DNA of 64,000 nt from Nicotiana tabacum (lineage: Eukaryota; Streptophyta; Magnoliopsida; Solanales; Solanaceae), in NCBI RefSeq assembly GCF_000715075.1, contig NC_134101.1, positions 151,069,084-151,133,083 of the forward strand. The letters run 5' to 3'. The notes under the pieces are model-generated. The model was not told the DNA's origin. It made no database searches and saw only the letters and a program-made list of their open reading frames with translations. The position numbers and the translations under genes were made by a program. Below are positions 1 through 12,450 of the stretch, in pieces; the stretch's first letter is position 1, and each line of letters opens with the position of its first letter.

Positions 1-866
1 AGAAATAATGGGATTTACTGGGTTGCCTTGGGATAGCCCTGGTTTATTAGCGCCTGAAAATCGCACCACTAGAGGATTCCTTAAGATGATGGGGCTGAAG
101 AAAAATGATGACTTGGAGTGCCTGAAAAACTCCTACATACCTTTCAACTTCCTCTATGAACGATACAGTCACAGTAGCTCTTATCGTATTTTTGATGATG
201 AGTTCTCAATCACCTCCTTGGGATGGACTCATCGTAGGGTCTCTGTGTTCATTGTGTGTTTCTTGGGCATGCTGGTATTCCCAATCCAAGGGGACAGAAT
301 CCATACTAGGCTGGCCATGGTGGCCAAAGTTTTGATGGACGAGATCGAGGGGAAGACATATATCATTGTCCCTATGATCATTGTGAATATGTACCGGGCC
401 TTAGAACACTGTAAAAAAGGAATCAAATTCTTCGAGGGTTGCAATTTGTTGCTGCATGTTTGGCTACTATAGCATCTCCAAAAAGGTCAATACCGTTAGG
501 AATTTCGCGAAGACCGTGAAATGATCACATAACATTTCATCATCCCAAGAGAATGACATATATTACAGACATGTTTGCCCAACCTAAGGATGCTGTAGGA
601 TGGGTGTAGTTTTTCAACAAGTTAATTGAGGACCAGGTTCAATAGATGTTCGAGTAGTTCTCTACCGTCGAGTTCATCATCAGATCCAGGGATGTCCCCC
701 TCTTGGTACTAATTGGGTTAAGGGGCATATACCCTTATGCTCCCCTCATGGTTATGAGACAGGCAGGAAGGAGACAGGTCATACCACGAGTCACTAAAAT
801 GAGTCACTTCATAGCTTATTTTCAGGGTGACACCTTCGCATATAAGAATGAAGCACAACACATGAG
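1..866 (+). pseudogene. Ogre-2 ORF1, N-terminal part (split by Ogre-1)
   Basis: This is the older host element's extra ORF1, the reading frame that Ogre/Tat elements carry upstream of gag. An open stretch at 8-472 reads like Ogre-1 ORF1: compare VFIVCFLGMLVFP and KFFEGCNLLLHVW here with FMVAFLGIVIFP and KVFEGCKILLQMW there. From 473 on the homology continues through stop codons and frame changes, for example LIGLRGIYPYAPL near 710-750, matching LLGLRSIQPYAPL in Ogre-1. The frame is interrupted at 866 by the Ogre-1 insertion and resumes at 24384 as NLKIIMEKD. I relate the domain to the DUF7745/plant-mobile-domain-like N-termini of such proteins from memory; the function is unknown. Confidence 0.75.
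862..866. repeat. Target site duplication of Ogre-1, left copy (ATGAG)
   Basis: The five bases ATGAG directly precede the TG of the 5' LTR. The same five bases follow the CA of the 3' LTR at 24379-24383. Ty3/Gypsy integrase produces 5-bp duplications, so the two ends belong to one integration event. Joining the flanks restores the host ORF1 frame. Confidence 0.95.
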
Positions 867-1603
867 TGTGAGCACGTGATTTTTGCCTTACGAAAACTAC
901 TCCAAAATAAATCAAAAAATAAAATAAATTTCTTTTACTGTGTAATTCTTGAATTTGCGTGGTGTTAAATATTTGTGTTATGTCCGTAAATGTTTACTTT
1001 GTCATAATAAAATGAAAATTAAAATAAAATACATGTTGCATGCATATAGGATTTAATTATGTATTTGAAAGATAATTTAAATAAAATCACCAAAATATGC
1101 ATTTCGTTCTATTTTTTATATTCCACTGTGTGATTAATGTTTTATCTGTATGTTGAATAGTTGTTATGAAGTGATTAATATTTTTGTGTAAGGTTAAAAA
1201 TTGTTTTATAATTTTTGTTAGGATTTTTAATGATAAATAATAAAATAGAATAAAAAAAATAAAAAATAAGTTGTAAAATAAAAATCGGACCTGGATTAAA
1301 ATCCAGGCCCAAATCAAATTACCCCCCCCCACAGCCCAATCCAACATCCCCCTGTCCGGTCCAATTCGAACAAGCCTAAACGACGCCGCATGAGATACCT
1401 CAAATCTGAGCCGTTGATTCATTGCAATCAAACGGTCCAGTTCAGCTTCTGCATAAATGAAACGACGACGTTTAAGGGCAACTAGATCTGAACCGTTCAT
1501 CCATCTTGATCCCACGGTCTTAAAAACTCACCCAAACCCGATCCATTTCAACCCCGGATTGACCCCTTTCCCCAACTTAAATCAAACGATGTCGTTTGGA
1601 TAA

Positions 1604-1658
1604 GTGGATTGATCTCAACCGTGCATCTTAATTGATCCAACGGATGAGATCAATCCAC
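1604..1658. promoter_or_regulatory. Inverted repeat just upstream of the LTR TATA box
   Basis: Arms at 1604-1622 and 1640-1658 are complementary at 18 of 19 positions, with a 17-nt loop. The right arm ends 8 bp before TATATAAGG at 1667. A short palindrome AAACGATGTCGTTT lies just upstream near 1584. The same arrangement is present in the 3' LTR. It could be a cis element or a transcription-factor double site; this is inference from position. Confidence 0.6.
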
Positions 1659-1666
1659 CCCACCCC

Positions 1667-1675
1667 TATATAAGG
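1667..1675 (+). promoter_or_regulatory. Candidate TATA box 1 of Ogre-1 5' LTR
   Basis: TATATAAGG lies about 800 bp into the LTR and is followed by a C-rich leader-like stretch. The 3' LTR copy at 20381-20389 is identical. If used, transcription would start near 1700 and give a U5 of almost 4 kb. Confidence 0.65.
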
Positions 1676-2241
1676 CTCAAGCCCCTACCCCGGCCCCTAA
1701 CTGAACACCCCCCTCCTCTCACTGTTCATCATCGTCCCCAAACCCCACCCCTAACCCTAGCCGCCCTAGAATCCCACCGCCTGAAACCCGGCGGCATCAA
1801 CACCGCCGGTCACCAAAATAACACCCTAGAACCCCCTGAACATCCTCTACACAAATCTGACCTTAGTTTCCTTCGAATCAGACCCCAACTCTTCGAATAC
1901 TAAATCGAAGGTGGGTCTGAAAACTCAAACCTTTCCAATGGCTTCCAAAATAACACCATAGTATCCCCTAGCATGCCTCGTTATGGATCTGAAGTTTGTT
2001 TGGCTCGAATCATTTCCGAGCTTCTCGAATCTTCTTTTGAAGATTCGGACCAAACAAGAACAAACTCAGATTCCTCCCAAATTAACACCAAATGACCTTT
2101 AGGCTTCCCTCACCCTTGTGCCATCTTTGGTTTCCCTCGAATCCACCCAGAAGTGTTCAGATTTAAAAGCCAAGGTCTGAAACCCTAAATTTTCCAGCCT
2201 TGGCATCTTTTTCACTTCAGATGAAAGATTGAGGTTTAATC

Positions 2242-2287
2242 GACCTTAGTCAAAGTATTTTCAGTAGAAAATACTTCGACTAAGGTC
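2242..2287. promoter_or_regulatory. Near-perfect 21-bp hairpin in Ogre-1 5' LTR
   Basis: Arms 2242-2262 and 2267-2287 pair at 20 of 21 positions around a 4-nt loop AGTA. The copy in the 3' LTR is at 20956-21001 with the same arms and loop. A smaller perfect hairpin (9-bp arms CGAATCTTC/GAAGATTCG) lies upstream at 2026-2047. The loop is too short for a typical MIRNA precursor; an RNA structure in the leader is more likely. Confidence 0.7.
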
Positions 2288-3238
2288 TGTTTAATTTCAA
2301 ACAAAATCCAAATCCAAGTTGAGTTGAGTCCGGTTGAATTTGAAGGTTCAGAGGTAATTTTCTGTTTCTTGTGTGTATTCTACGTATACTCTATGTTCGT
2401 TTCATTAGTTTGTCTAAATTTTCATAATTTTCTAGTCAATTTTGTTATACTGTCCCCTACCCGTCTACTTGATTCTAAATGTGAATTGTTTCTGTTGATT
2501 GTGATTAAGTACAATGTGTGTAATCGACTCGATTAAGTTCGTCGATTAGTTGTATTGTGAATCTTGCTTCTGAAAATGTTGTTTGTAATACCCTGTTTAT
2601 CTGTTTGGAGTTGATTATTATCATTGAAATTAATCAATTAGTTCTTCCCAATTAATTGATTCTTGTTTAATAAATCAGAAAGTTTGTCAATGGTGTGTAT
2701 ATGTTGATTTCTGAACATTGAGTTTCAGGGCATTGTCAGTATATTGACAATGCTCCTGTGTTTGTTTGATTTTGTTCAAAGTTAAAGTTCGTTTGAATCA
2801 TTATACTGAACTCAGTGTAATATTGTTGTGATGATAAGTTTGAATTCAAGTTTACAAAAGTTGGTCAAATACAATTGTGTTAGGAGGTTCATAGGATTGG
2901 TTATAACTGTAAATCAGAAGAATAATCAAGTTTATACAGATTATAGAATCAGTTTTGCAGTAGGTTCTGATTTTTTCAGTAATAACAGTAGGAGTCAGGG
3001 GGCATTTCTGGGATAAAACAGTAAGGGTAATGTGACATAATAGTGGGTTGAAAGTGGTTTGTTAATGGTTTTTAATTTAATAGGATAGTGGGAAACAAAG
3101 GGTAATGGGCTGCTGAAAAACAGGATAATAGCACTCAATAGGATTTAAAGTATTCAAAAGTAGTTTTAATGGAAAACTTTCTGATTTTAAAAGGAGAAAA
3201 GGGTCCAGGCAGCACTAGAAGGGCACAGGACAGCCCTG

Positions 3239-3246
3239 TATAAATA
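3239..3246 (+). promoter_or_regulatory. Candidate TATA box 2 of Ogre-1 5' LTR
   Basis: TATAAATA is followed by a purine-rich leader and lies 1.57 kb downstream of the first TATA box. The 3' LTR copy at 21953-21960 is identical. Ogre-3 has TATAAAAAG in a comparable place (58148-58156, minus), but no counterpart of box 1 that I can see. This makes the second box a plausible conserved core promoter. Confidence 0.5.
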
Positions 3247-5622
3247 GAGGGGGATTGGGACTGATTTAGGGGCAGATTTTGAAAGAGAAAAATCTGATAA
3301 GAGAGATTTTTGAGAGTTCAAGAAAAATCTGATTTAGGAACCTTTTCAGACAGAAAAGAAAGGAAAGAGAGAAAATCAGTAGTTCAAAAGAAAATCTGAT
3401 TTAGCAGATTTTAAGAGAGTGTGGAAAATCAAGCAGAAAATCAAAAATGAAAATCTGAAGAGGAAAAAGAAACAGAAAAGAAACAAAAGAGAACAGTCAC
3501 ACACACACACACACAAATACAGCAGCAGAAACAGAAAATCAGAAAAATGGGAATTTGAAACTGAAAAGAAACTGAAATCTGAAATATTGTTCTTTTGTTG
3601 AATCTGTTCAACTTTATTTGATTCCACTGTTCAGTTAAAATCTGAAGTGTCTTTAAAAAATACTGTACTGTGCATCTGGTTTCCTCGGGTCGTATTATTG
3701 CTCAAATCTGTGGAAATACTGCTATTCTGCTGAATTTGTTACTGCTGCTACTGCTGAAATTTTAACTCCTTCCTTCATTGCCAGGTACACATCTTTTAAA
3801 CTTATGTTGTGATGGGTTTCAACATGACAATAAATACAGTTTGAGTTGTAATATTACTTTCTATTCATTTGAGCTCTTTAGCTAAAAATTCAGTTTTGTT
3901 TCTTGATCAAATAAGTAGTATATGTCGACAGGATGACTGTAAGTTAAATGTCCTTTATTGCAGTCTGTATAAGTGTTGTAACAAGGTTAAATTTCTAAAT
4001 TTTCATTAAAGTATAGTTATGATTGAATGGTTAAGATAGGAAACTTGGCGTAAAGTTGGCCATTATTTAAACTTTATGGTATTGTTAGCTAGGTATAGCA
4101 TAATATGGAAATATCAAGGAAAATATGCTATTAGTTTATTCTGTTAGTTAATTAGTTCTTGTTCAAAGCTAGTTAATGATTGGTTGCATTTTATTCATAT
4201 ATGGTGTAATAATGATTATGGTTAACATCAATAGTTGGAAGTTGCATTAGTATCCTCCGCTATGTTTGCAAACGTCAAAATAGGGCGAATAATGTTGTAT
4301 GCAAAATTACTTATTAAGTCAATTAGGTAGATTTGTTCTCTTTCTTAAAATAACAAATGGCCTAGGAATGTTATAATGTGAAAGTTAGCAACAAGGGTTC
4401 TCATAAATTGAGAATCTAATCGGATTAATTATATATATATCTTACATTTACATTTAACCATAAGCAGAATCAACAAAATAATTAGGCCTGTTAGATTAAA
4501 AGTAAATATATGAGAAAAAGATGAGATGTACAAGCACAAGTTGCAACACTTTATATCAATGCCAATTAAAGATAGAATTTGTACTAAATAAATAAATAAA
4601 AATTGTTCAAAAACACTTCTTCCCTTCATAAATCATTTTTATGAGTTTCATATGCAATTCATCCTTTGGTATATGTATATAACGCATTTGTGAAGAATAG
4701 TATTAATTATGTTCCTATTCTTTACTTTGAATTTGAATAGTCTGGATGAATATAATTTATACGCGGAAAAATATAATCGACTGTCTATATTTAATAAATT
4801 GTGAATTCTTTTAAAAGAATTCAAAGCTCCATTAAATGTGAATTTCTCAGGATTTTCATATAAAAAATGTGTAGATATAATAAACAAATTTTGTGGAAAA
4901 TCCATAATATTATTACAAAAATTTTACGCAATTAGGGATGCGTTCGCGTACCCTGATTATTTATTTTTTTTAAAAAAAGCAAATTCGGATTATGCATACG
5001 CGCAATTTCGAGCGAATATTTAAGAAAAGGATTTTTCCAAGGATGTTAAAATAATTTCATATAACCCGAGGTGTGCAGTTCATTATTTAAATAAAAAGGG
5101 TGATGATGTTCCTGATTTTATTTTAAATTTCGAACATATATTTTTATAAAAACTATAACATGGACAATTTTATTGTGTACACGTACGCGTGGCATGATCC
5201 CCGATAATTATAAAAAGTATATAATACGAATATACGTACGCGTAATTCGTCCATATAATTGTAAACAATAAGTAAAAAGCGGTAGTAAAATCATGCAATA
5301 AAAACGTATTTAGTAAAATCAAGATAATTAAGCCAATAATAAAAACAGTTAAGCGACCGTGCTAGAACCACGGAATTCGGAAATGCCTAACACCTTCTTC
5401 CGGATTAACAGAATTCCTTACTCAGGATTTCTGGTTCGCAGAATAATAAACAGAGTCATATTCTCCTCGATTCAGGGATTAAAATTGGTGACTTGGGACG
5501 CCTTAAAATTCCCAAGTGGCGACTCTGAAATAATTAAATAAATCCCGTTTCGACTGTCCTTCAATTGGAGAAAACTTCCCCACGCGCCCCGCGGGCGCGG
5601 TAAAAAGGAGGTGTGACAGCTC

Positions 5623-5640
5623 TGGCGACTCTGCTGGGGA
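5623..5640 (+). promoter_or_regulatory. Primer binding site of Ogre-1
   Basis: TGGCGACTCTGCTGGGGA starts four bases after the LTR end and carries the TGG that pairs with a tRNA CCA tail. Ogre-3 has the identical 18 bases at its PBS. It is not the initiator-Met PBS (TGGTATCAGAGC) used by the Tekay elements here. Ogre elements are reported to use tRNA-Arg; I have not matched the tRNA. Confidence 0.8.
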
Positions 5641-6406
5641 CAAAAGTGTAAACTGTAACCCAGAACCATTGGTTCAGGGTTTAAAGAATTCGAGCTTAAA
5701 ATATCTGTGTTAATTGGCTTTATTTACTATATGATTTTCAACTGTTTATATGCTAATATGCTAAATGTTGCTTTTTACCGCTTTAATATTATTTGAATTG
5801 TGAATATATACAACTGCTACGAAACCCCCTTCTTTCTGAGTCTTCTGAATTTATGGTGTACACGTGCGCGTGACCCACCTTTCTGTTAAAGTCATACCAA
5901 ATAAGACGGAGTTGGGACAAGTAACTAGGCCGGGCAGACTTTCGTGCTCCCGGTACGTTGCCCCCGCTTCGGCTCAAACTGTCCGTTTGGGTAAGCCAGG
6001 TTTAGAACAATCAACCTCAGGTTTTACACTTAGAATAACTCAGCCATGTACCGGATCCCTAGTAGGAACGTCTATTTGAATCATATACATTTGGCCTTGG
6101 AGACTCAACACAGGGGTTGGGTCTGTCTAGGACAGGTGAACCCGAAACAAAAAGACCATCCTGATGCATCCTACTTGCTACTTGTGCATTCATTTGCCTC
6201 GAACATGCTTGTTGACCAGCTTAAACGAAATCATGGTGAGAAGAGAGGAATAAAATGGGGTTTTTTTTAATCTTGAAATAAAGATATTTAATAAATAAAA
6301 TGATTTTTTTAGTGTAAATTTTAAAAAAATATAAAATTCTGAAAATAGTTTTTTTTTTATTTTCAAAATGAGTCTTAACTCTATTAAATTAAACTTCAGA
6401 TACAAA
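5641..6406 (+). other. Untranslated leader between PBS and ORF1 of Ogre-1
   Basis: About 770 bp with no conserved coding sequence. Small ORFs at 5864-6079 and 6046-6270 have no counterpart in Ogre-3 that I can see. The end (6255-6400) is very AT-rich. The boundary box that precedes ORF1 in Ogre-3 was not found here. Confidence 0.6.
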
Positions 6407-8479
6407 ATGAGCACCACACAAAGTCCCTCATCCACGAGTACAGAAGAATTTCTCTTTTAGCTTCAAATGTGGTGGTATGATTTAGGCGAAGACGGTCAAA
6501 AATGGGTCGTCAAGCATTTGGGAAATCTCACGGACATTATGAAAGTTAAACCCCGTGATGATCTGATTGCGGCGTTAATAACATTTTGGGACCCTGTTCA
6601 CAATGTCTTTCGTTTCTCTGACTTCGAGCTAACTCCTACATTAGAGGAGATAGCTGGATATGCTGGTTTTGACGGAAGACTAAAAAATCAAAGCCTGATA
6701 TTCACAAAGGCTCCTTCGGTACTTCGATTCTTCGGTCTTCTGAACATCAGCAGTCAAATCAGGAAAAGCAATGTCATCAATGGATGTTGTTCCTTCAACT
6801 TTTTGTATTCAAGGTTCGGAAAGTCAGATGGGTTCGAAATTCATGAGAAAGGCCTTACTAACAAGCAAAACAAAGACACTTGGCAGATTCACCGTCGCTT
6901 TGCCTTCATGGTGGCTTTTCTAGGAATCGTGATCTTCCCAAACAAAGAGCAAACAATTGATATTCGCACCGCAAAAATTGTGCAAATCCTTACCACCAAA
7001 GAAAATCACACCCTTGTCCCCATCATTCTATGAGACATTTATCGGGCTTTGACTTTATGTAAATCAGGAGCAAAGGTCTTCGAAGGATGCAAAATTTTGT
7101 TGCAAATGTGGGTAATGGAACATCTCCAACAACAGCCCAAGATCATACAGTATGGGTCAAACAATGATAATTGCATCGAGAGCTATGAGGAAAGAACAAA
7201 AAATTATCAGGCTCCAGAAGTAATAGAAGCATGGGTATCTCATCTAAAGGCTTTAACGGCAAATCAGATTGAATGGACTTTGGGATGGCTCCCGATGAGG
7301 GAAGTAATACACATGTCAACCTTAAATAGTTATCTACTACTATTGGGATTGAGAAGCATTCAACCGTATGCGCCACTAAGAGTCTTAAGGCAACTAGGGA
7401 GATATCAAGTAGTTCCTGATGATGAAGATTTGAGTATGCAAGTAATCGAATTACACCCAGAAGCCAATATTCCCGAGGCTCTACTTCAGCAGATGTGGAA
7501 TGGATGTCGATACTTAAAAAGTGATACTCAAGTCCCAGACACTACAAAGGGTGAGATAAATCCTGGATATGCAAGGTGGTTTGAAAAACGGTCTCGCGTG
7601 GATGATGTACCAGAGCCTGAGCTAAGAAGGCCAACAAAAAGACCCCATGTTCAAAATTTCAATGATAAAATCCAAGAGCGGTTGATCTGGGGAGAAAAGG
7701 AAAAAGGTTACAAAGCAACTATCCATGCCCTAAAAGAAAATCTGAGAAGCCTCAGTCTGGAGAAAGATTTGCAAGAACAGGAAGCCGAAGGCGAGAAGAA
7801 GAGTCTAGCTTGTGAGAATGAAAATCTTCATGCTCGATTCCAAAAAATGAAAAGAGTTTCTGAAACACCAAAGAGAAGCTGGAAGGATCAAAAAACCATC
7901 GCCACTCTTTTTGAAAGAATGCAAGATTATGATTCCATTCTTACGGAAAACGAAAGGGCGTTGAGCAAAGCAAAGGAAAGGATCCAACAATTAAACGAAG
8001 AAGCCAGATCTAATAAGGAACGCCAAGATAGGCAATCCGAAAAAGACAGGGCACAATTCAAGAAGGAAAAAGACCATTGGATACGATCAGAAAACCAGCT
8101 TCGTGCACAACTAGAAGAGGCAAGAAGATGCAACAGAGAACATCAACAAACAGACCTCGACAGGGAAAGAGCGCAAGCAAGATTAGAGCAGGCCAGACTT
8201 CGAGCTCTATTAGAATCAGCTCTAGATCGTGAAAACCGTGTCAGAGATATAGCCACCACTCGCCAGCAGCAATTGCAGGACCAAGACCAACATCTCCAAG
8301 GTTTTAGGGCACAAATCCACGACTTGGTGGTCTACACATCTCAAAGTTATGTAAACTGCCAAGGAATGGATTATGAAAGGTTTACAGAACATGTACCCAC
8401 TTTTGCCCGTCATCTAGCATTGGAATTGGAAAGGATGTATCGTACGCTGGGAGGTCATCCAGGTCAAGCTCCACATTGA
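6407..8479 (+). pseudogene. Ogre-1 ORF1: globular domain plus coiled coil, upstream of gag
   Basis: One frame runs from the ATG at 6407 to the TGA at 8477, about 690 codons, broken by TAG at 6458 and TGA at 7031. The N-terminal part (6467 to about 7550) has the pattern DLGEDGQKWVVKHLG, then FWDPVHNVFRFSDFELTPTL, then GLRSIQPYAPLRVLRQLGRY, shared with Ogre-2 and Ogre-3. I associate it with DUF7745-type plant retroelement proteins. The second half (about 7650-8400) is a long Glu/Lys/Arg/Gln-rich coiled coil. ORF1 upstream of gag is diagnostic for Ogre elements; its role is unknown. Both stops are single in-frame nonsense changes, and the 7031 stop falls where the related frames read through. 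Confidence 0.85.
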
Positions 8480-8893
8480 GCAAATAGTCTAATAATATAC
8501 AACACAAGTGGAAAGTGGGGCACGTTGTGAGATGTTAAGAATTGTATCTTTTATTTTGATTTAAGTGTGTGTGTTTCAAGCCATTTTCTTAAAGTTTTCA
8601 AATGTAATTCCATCTTTGTGTAATGAATAAAAGTGATTGCCTTTAGTCCTAACTATGCAAGGTCTGATTCATGTAAGGGCATGATACGTAGGCAATCTCT
8701 ATAAGATTCGACCACCACGATAAAAGACATATATAATAAATAAAAGTGAATAACAATAAAAATTTCAAGAAAGCTGGGACGACACAAGCAGCCGAGCAAA
8801 TGCATAATAGAAAGGGATTATTTGTCTAGGAGCATTGCATCTCAACGTGTGATTATATATGTGTTAAACTCTCAAAACTAACAAGTTTGTTCA
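8480..8893 (+). other. Spacer between ORF1 and gag of Ogre-1
   Basis: It holds an AATAAA-like signal near 8627 and the boundary box at 8651-8714. No ORF is conserved. The gag reading frame may begin inside its last bases, because the ATG nearest to gag is at 8984 while homology with Ogre-3 gag starts earlier. Confidence 0.6.
8651..8714 (+). repeat. Boundary box copy 1 of Ogre-1
   Basis: The sequence runs AACTATG, then GTCTGATTC, then GATACGTAGGCAATCTC, then AAGATTCGACC. It matches the minus-strand copy at 52462-52532 at the same place in Ogre-3, between ORF1 and gag. Related copies occur at 16311 and 19406. Confidence 0.75.
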
Positions 8894-11800
8894 TTGCCAG
8901 AATTCAAGCAGTTAGTTTCTCTAAAGAGTATACTGGCATATTATCACTATCACACAAGATCAAAAGGACTAATACCCGAAAGTATGTCTATCCCAGATGT
9001 TGACATAGGTATGGAGCTAGAGGAGATGGATGTCAGGAAAATGAAAGAAGAGATGTTTAAACTCAAGCAGCAAATGGCTGAGATGTACCAAGTCTGGTCT
9101 GCAGGACAGTTACCCCCATCTTACCCAAATAACCCTGCTCCATCAATGACCCAAACTCAGGATAATATTACCACTGAATTATCCCCAAACTTCCCCATTT
9201 ACCAGCACTACTGAGGCACCACCTCTCAGACAACACAGTCTCCACCTCCGAAACCAGTTCCATACTTTCCTCCACCTATGACTCCTGTTTTCGTAGCACC
9301 TCCCCCTGCTACATTTCACAAATCTCCTAGTGAGCCTACATTCCAGGTCCAGGACAACCAAAATTACCTCCCAGAGCCCACCCTCAAAGCCTCCGAAATT
9401 AATTCAACTGCTCCTCATTTTGATCTCCCAACAGAAATTGACAAGCCAGCCAAAAATGCTGAACAAGAAGAGATGTTCAGGAAGGTCAAAAGTCTAGAAC
9501 AATCATTCAGAGACATGCGAGGATTAGGTGGACAAGTCAGTGTAGCATACAAAGATTTGTGCTTATTCCCCAATATACAATTATCAGTTGGCTTCAAGAT
9601 GCCCAAATTTGACCTATACAATGGGCACGACGACCCAGTAGCCCACTTAAGGGGATTCTGTAGCAAGATGAGAGGAGCTGGGGGAAAGGATGAATTATTG
9701 ATGGCTTACTTCAGTCAAAGTTTAAGTGGATCAGCTTTGGAGTGGTATACACGCCAGGATCATGGGAGATGGTACATCTGGGATGACCTGGCACAGGCAT
9801 TCGCATACCATTTTCAATACAATCTGGAAATCATCCCAGATCGATTATCTTTGACAAAATTTGAGAAGAAACACAACGAAAGTTTCAGAGAGTACGGCTT
9901 CCGGTGGAGAGAACAGGCAGCAAGAGTGGATCCTCCTATGAAGGAGAGTGAAATGGTAGACTACTTCCTCCAAGCCTTGGAACCAACTTACTATGCCCAC
10001 TTGGTTTCAGCGGTTGGGAAATCATTCAACGAAGTAGTGAAGATGGGAGGTATGGTGGAAGAAGGCCTCAAGACAAATAAAATCATGAGCTATTCAACAA
10101 TTAAGGCGACTACTCAAGCTATTCAAGGCGGGGTAGGAGGAATCGGAAGAAAGAAGAGGGAAGAGGCAGCAGTAGTTGATTCAGGAATTTGGTCAGGACC
10201 AAGAGGTTCACCGCCTTACTATAATCAACAACGACCTCGCCAATCAACTTACCACCATGATTTATCCCAACACTACTATCACCCTTCGGAGTCTCATTTC
10301 TCCATTAACCATGCTCAAGCATACAATCAGCCACCTGTTCACGCCAATTGGCGTGCTCCTGTCATACCAAGTACTTACCCACGAGCCTATCCCGGACCAG
10401 GTTTCAGGCCGAGGCCAGCATTCAGGGGGGAAAGAGAATAGAAAAAGAAAACTTACACTCCATTGGGTGAGTCTTACACTAGTCTGTTCCACAGGCTGAG
10501 ACAGCTGGACATGCTGAGACCAATACAATCCAAGCTACCCAATCCTCCTCCAAAGAATCTGGATTACACCATTAGCTGTGAGTATTGCTCCGGTGCATCA
10601 GGCCATGACACGGAGAAATGCTGGCATTTGAAAAATGCAATACAAGAACTGATTGATACTAATAAAATCGAGGTTCAAACCCCAGAAACTCCAAATATCA
10701 ATAGAAATCCAATGCCAGCCCATCAAGAGGCTAATATGATAGAAATCATACAAGCTGATAGGGAGACAAAGAAGCCGTCACAAACTGTCATGATGATCAA
10801 GTCTCATGAAGCCAAACCAGATAAGCAGTTAACAAAGGAGAAACCGGTACCTAAACAGAGCAGAAATGGCGATGAATCATCTGTGGTAGACAAGGAGGGA
10901 TCATCGAGCAAAGTTGCTCCAAAACAAGAAAGGTCGAAAGTGATAGTACAAGGGGTTGCTAACAAACCCATTGTATTTGTGGAAGGAGCCCGTACAGATC
11001 GGGTTATTATCGCACCTGTAATCCAGCTGCCGGTCATCAACAACAAAGCCATCCCATGGAACTATGAACAGATGACTGTAATGTACAAGGGAAAATAAGT
11101 CAAGGAAGAAGTGTGCGAGGTACAAGGCTTGACTCGTTCGGGAAGATGTTTTACTCCCGAAGAGTTAAGAAAAACTAAAAATAATCCAACACCAACAAAG
11201 AGAGCTGTGACGGAAGAAGAGGCGGCAGAGTTTTTAAGAAAAATGAAACTCCATGATTATTCTGTTGTGGATCAATTAAAGAAGACGCCCGCTCAAATTT
11301 CATTGTTGTCATTACTGATCCATTCAGAGGAGCACCGTCTGGCTTTAATGAAAATCCTGAATGAGGCTCATGTTCCTGAAAAGATCTCTGTAAATCATTT
11401 GGGAAGAATAGCCAACAGAATCTTTGAGACAAACAGAATTACATTTGCTGATGATGAATTACCTGTGGAAGGTACCGAGCATAACAGAGCTCTTTACCTC
11501 ACCGTGAAATGTGAAAACTCCGTAGTAACCCGGGTATTGGTTGACAATGGGTCAAGTGCAAACATATGCCCTCTATCCACTTTAAGCAAATTAAAAATTA
11601 AAGAGGAGAGGATCCAGAAGAATAGTATCTGCGTACGGGGGTTTGACGGTGGAAGCAGAGATTCATTTGGCGACATAGTGTTGGAACTAACTATAGGGCC
11701 AGTTGAATTCACAATGGAATTTCAAGTGTTGGACATAACTGTTTCTTACAACTTGTTGTTGGGTCGACCATGGATCCATGCTGCTAAAGCAGTCCCGTCA

Positions 11801-12450
11801 ACACTACATCAGGTTGTCAAGTTTGAATGAGATTATCAAGAAATAGTTGTGCATGGGGAAGAAAGTTTAAATGCTCACAGCAGTACCATTGTACCGGTCG
11901 AGGGAACAGAAAATGACCAGGGACCATGTGTATACCAAGTATCCGACATAGTGTCGGTAGAGAAAATTCCAGAGGGGAAATACCTTCCGAATCCAAAGAT
12001 ATCCTCTGCATCAGTCATGATAGCTTATGAAATGTTAAAGAATTGGTTTATACCCGGCAAAGGCCTGGGCTTATCTTTGCAAGGAATTATACAACCAGTA
12101 TCACTCCCCGAGAACTGGGGAACATTCGGTTTGGGGTTCATACCCACCGTAAATGACGTGATAAAGGCCAGAAAGTTGAAACATAAGGCATGGGATCTTC
12201 CAAAACCAGTCCCACATCTGTCAAAATCTTTTGTCAAGACCGGTGCTAGAAATCGCCCGATAACAACAATTCCTAAATCCCGGGTCAATCCTGAGGAGAA
12301 GTTGATTGAAAGATTCGAGAAGTTGTTTGATGATGTGAATATGTTGGAAAGCGGAGAAGGGTGTAGCAACGCGGAAGTTCAATTCGTTGGGCCAGAAACA
12401 AAGCTTAATAATTGGAAAGCCACTCCTCTCCCCATTCGAAAGGAGTCTTG
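8894..12450 (+). pseudogene. gag: Ogre-1 gag-protease (first exon of the polyprotein)
   Basis: Gag forms the particle and protease cleaves the polyprotein. One frame runs from about 8894 (first ATG 8984) to a TAG at 12452 that lies inside the intron. In-frame stops occur at 9212, 10439, 11096 and 11828. In order: proline-rich N-terminus; retrotransposon-gag helical domain near 9600-10080 (ALEWYTRQ, FREYGFRWREQ, YFLQALEPTYYAHL); a Pro/Tyr/His-rich stretch; a zinc knuckle near 10578 (CX2CX5HX4C, one longer than usual); an aspartic protease with VLVDNGSSANICP near 11535-11575; and a G-patch-like segment (PGKGLGLSLQGI) near 12050. The DNGS active site is usual for Tat elements. Domain order is identical in Ogre-3. 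Confidence 0.9.

Larger units (their letters stand above)
867..5618 (+). repeat. Ogre-1 5' LTR (4752 bp)
   Basis: It begins TGTGAGCACGTG and ends GGAGGTGTGACA, and is repeated almost identically at 19588-24378. It holds TATA-like boxes at 1667 and 3239, two long inverted repeats (1604-1658 and 2242-2287), a CA microsatellite near 3498 and no protein-coding homology. Short ORFs inside it are not conserved as proteins. From about 1690 it reads like a plant transcript leader (C-rich, with CCCTAACCCTAGCCGCC), so U3 is about 0.8 kb and R-U5 is unusually long if the first TATA box is used. Confidence 0.95.

Noticed and set aside
1748..1760. Telomere-like CCCTAACCCTA
   Set aside because: Under two units, and it is part of the LTR leader in both copies.
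3419..3601. Lys-rich 60-codon ORF with (CA)n
   Set aside because: Low-complexity LTR sequence; the opposite strand is equally open and the 3' LTR version differs by indels.
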